Positions 62,309 through 64,000 of a stretch of DNA of 64,000 nt are shown in pieces (positions within the stretch are counted from its first letter, which is position 1; every line of letters starts with the position of its first letter). Under the pieces are notes generated by a model. It saw nothing but the letters and a program-made list of their open reading frames with translations. It was not told the DNA's origin and made no database searches. Position numbers and translations under genes: made by a program. Source of the DNA: Euzebya sp. (GTDB taxonomy: Bacteria > Actinomycetota > Nitriliruptoria > Euzebyales > Euzebyaceae); NCBI RefSeq assembly GCF_964222135.1, contig NZ_CAXQBR010000065.1, positions 1 to 64,000 of the forward strand, in the 5' to 3' direction.

Positions 62309-64000
62309 CTACTCGAGCAGCGGATCCCGCGCCCGCCGACCGGGGGTGAGCCGGATCCGCGCATCGACGACGGAGACGCCGTGGCGGCGCACGAAGACGG
62401 GGTTCAGGTCGAGCGACTCGAGCTCGGGGACGGCTTCGACGAGGGCGCCGACGCGCAGCAGCAGGGCCCGCAGGGAGCGGACGTCCACCGCCGGGTTGCC
62501 CCTGTACCCCGTCAGGAGCGGGTAGCCCTTCAGCTGCAGCAGCATGTCGTCGACGTCGGTGTCGGTCAGCGGGTGGATCCGCATCGACACGTCGCCGAGC
62601 AGCTCGACCAGCGCACCCCCGAACCCCGCGAGGACGATCGGTCCGAAGGTGGGGTCCTGGCGGACGCCGACGACCATCTCGACGCCGTCGGGGATCATCT
62701 GCTGGACCAGCCAGCCCTGCTCGCACACGTCGTCCCCTCCCTCGGCCCGGAGGGTGCGGTCCAGCTCGGTGACCGCGTCGGCGACCGCGTCGGCGTCGGG
62801 CAGGGCGAGGCGGACCAACCCGCGGTCGGCCTTCTCGATCGGGGCGGCCGGCTTCACCACGAACGGGCCGTCGAGTGCCCCGGCGTGGGCGCGCGCCTCC
62901 TCGGCGTCGGCGGCGACGCGGCTCGGGGCCGTGGCGATCCCGACCGCGGTGAGCAGGTCGGTGGCGTCCGCGGCCGCGAGTGCGGTCGTCGCCGACGTGG
63001 CGGCGAGCACCCGGTCGGCCACGCGCCGGGCGGCGGTCTCGTCGATGTCGTCGAACGTGACCACGTGGCCGAGGTCCCGCTCCCTCCAGGCGGCGTAGCG
63101 GGTGGCGTGGGACAGCGCCTCGGCGGCGCTCTCGGGGAACACGTACAGCGGGATCCCGGTGCCGGCCAGCGAGTCCGGCGGGGTGTCCATCGACATGAAC
63201 ACGACCGCGACCGGCTTGTCCGCCCCGGTGGTCGCCGCGGCGATCGCGGAGCCCACGGCCTCGGGGTCGAGGGTCACCGGCGGGATGAAGATGGCGATGA
63301 CCGAGTCGACGGCGTCGTCGGCCACGAGAGCCCGGAGCACGTCGCCGTAGTCCTCGGGCGCGGTGGTGGGGTGGACGGTCACGGGGGCGAGGTCGTAGGC
63401 GGCGGCACCCTCCGCGGTGGTGCGGGTGTCCGAGCCGAGCTCGGCCAGGCGCATCCCGCCGGCGAGGCACGCGTCGGCGGCGAGCGCCCCGGGACCGCCG
63501 CCGTTGGACAGGACCGCCACCCGGTTCCCCCGGGGGAGGGGTTGCTTCGCGAGCAGCTTCGCGGTGTTGAACATCTGGTCGAGGGTCCCGACGCGCACCA
63601 CGCCGGCCTGCTCGAACAGCGCGCGCACCGGGCCTTCGTCTCTGCGGCCGGACTTGACCGCGACGATGGGCTTGGTCCGGCCGATGCGCCGGGCGAGCCG
63701 GGCGAACTTCCGCGGGTTCCCGAAGGACTCGAGGTACAGCAGGATGACGCCGGTCTCGTCGTCGGACTCCCAGTACTGCAGCAGGTCGTTCGAGGAGATG
63801 TCGGCCTTGTTCCCGATCGACGCGAACGACGAGAGCCCGACGTCGAGTCGCTCGGCGGCCGCCAGGATCGTGAGCCCCAGCGCCCCGGACTGGCTGGACA
63901 GCGACACCCGGCCGCTGGAGGGGAAGATCGGGCTCAGGCTGCCGTTCAACCGGACCACCCCGGCGGTGTTCATCACCCCCATGCAGTTGGGGCCGATCAG
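62309..64000 (-). CDS. ADP-forming acyl-CoA synthetase family protein (5' end beyond window)
   Basis: At least 563 residues, open at the window edge (IGPNCMGVMN at the boundary, the CoA-ligase segment after the missing CoA-binding domain). Visible parts: succinyl-CoA-ligase-like domains (VSLSSQSGALGLTILAAAER, AVLSNGGGPGALAADACLAG) and a C-terminal ATP-grasp domain (DGPFVVKPAAPIEKADRG, GPIVLAGFGGALVELLGDVS). Likely converts an acyl-CoA to acid plus ATP, or the reverse. Confidence 0.88.
   Translation of the reverse strand: MIGPNCMGVMNTAGVVRLNGSLSPIFPSSGRVSLSSQSGALGLTILAAAERLDVGLSSFASIGNKADISSNDLLQYWESDDETGVILLYLESFGNPRKFARLARRIGRTKPIVAVKSGRRDEGPVRALFEQAGVVRVGTLDQMFNTAKLLAKQPLPRGNRVAVLSNGGGPGALAADACLAGGMRLAELGSDTRTTAEGAAAYDLAPVTVHPTTAPEDYGDVLRALVADDAVDSVIAIFIPPVTLDPEAVGSAIAAATTGADKPVAVVFMSMDTPPDSLAGTGIPLYVFPESAAEALSHATRYAAWRERDLGHVVTFDDIDETAARRVADRVLAATSATTALAAADATDLLTAVGIATAPSRVAADAEEARAHAGALDGPFVVKPAAPIEKADRGLVRLALPDADAVADAVTELDRTLRAEGGDDVCEQGWLVQQMIPDGVEMVVGVRQDPTFGPIVLAGFGGALVELLGDVSMRIHPLTDTDVDDMLLQLKGYPLLTGYRGNPAVDVRSLRALLLRVGALVEAVPELESLDLNPVFVRRHGVSVVDARIRLTPGRRARDPLLE

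Overview
The window is very GC-rich DNA with strong G/C third-position bias and many GTG starts. It carries WhiB, CWB2 cell-wall-binding repeats, a PASTA-type penicillin-binding protein and paired ArsA-like ATPases, so it comes from an actinobacterium. The CWB2 beta-propeller protein, selA/selB and an ATP-type PEP carboxykinase together suggest a deep-branching lineage such as Nitriliruptoria (Euzebya/Egibacter relatives). That placement is inference. Several genes appear to be leaderless, with a TAnnnT hexamer 7-8 nt before the start codon.

Layout. 1-6.3 kb: a protease/signalling cluster with an APH-fold kinase-like gene divergent from an operon of subtilisin-like protease, ECF sigma factor, small accessory protein and TPR-CHAT caspase-like protease. 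6.3-13.1 kb: housekeeping and accessory genes (MazG-like NTPase, haem-binding protein, rlmN, secreted propeller-CWB2 protein, GH51 arabinofuranosidase, alpha/beta hydrolase). 13.4-15.7 kb: two paralogous two-gene cassettes of unknown function on either side of an attachment site.

14.6-31.6 kb: a ~17 kb integrative element in the 3' end of tRNA-Pro(CGG), bounded by a 24-bp direct repeat. It carries a tyrosine integrase, excisionase-like and XRE regulators, a replication initiator with a hairpin array inside its own gene, HNH endonuclease, tail tape-measure protein, a sce7725/sce7726-type gene pair and a Doc/ribbon-helix-helix toxin-antitoxin pair. No terminase, portal, capsid or lysis gene is visible, so it looks like a satellite or a reduced prophage. 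Most of its genes lie on one long minus-strand polycistron with 1-4 bp start/stop overlaps.

31.6-49.3 kb: a conserved actinobacterial envelope/redox neighbourhood matching the order of M. tuberculosis Rv3683 - ponA2 - whiB4 - Rv3680/Rv3679 - Rv3678A - RidA-like - MBL. Here it is opened up by an NfeD / membrane-anchored sigma-like / slipin operon and by selA, selB and an M23 endopeptidase. 49.4-56.2 kb: pckA behind a consensus CRP-type palindrome, a polytopic membrane protein, a basic winged-helix protein, and an ECF sigma factor with a DUF5667-like membrane partner. 56.2-64 kb: metH, a membrane protein, a sensor histidine kinase with a cysteine-rich PAS domain, and an ADP-forming acyl-CoA synthetase cut off by the window end.
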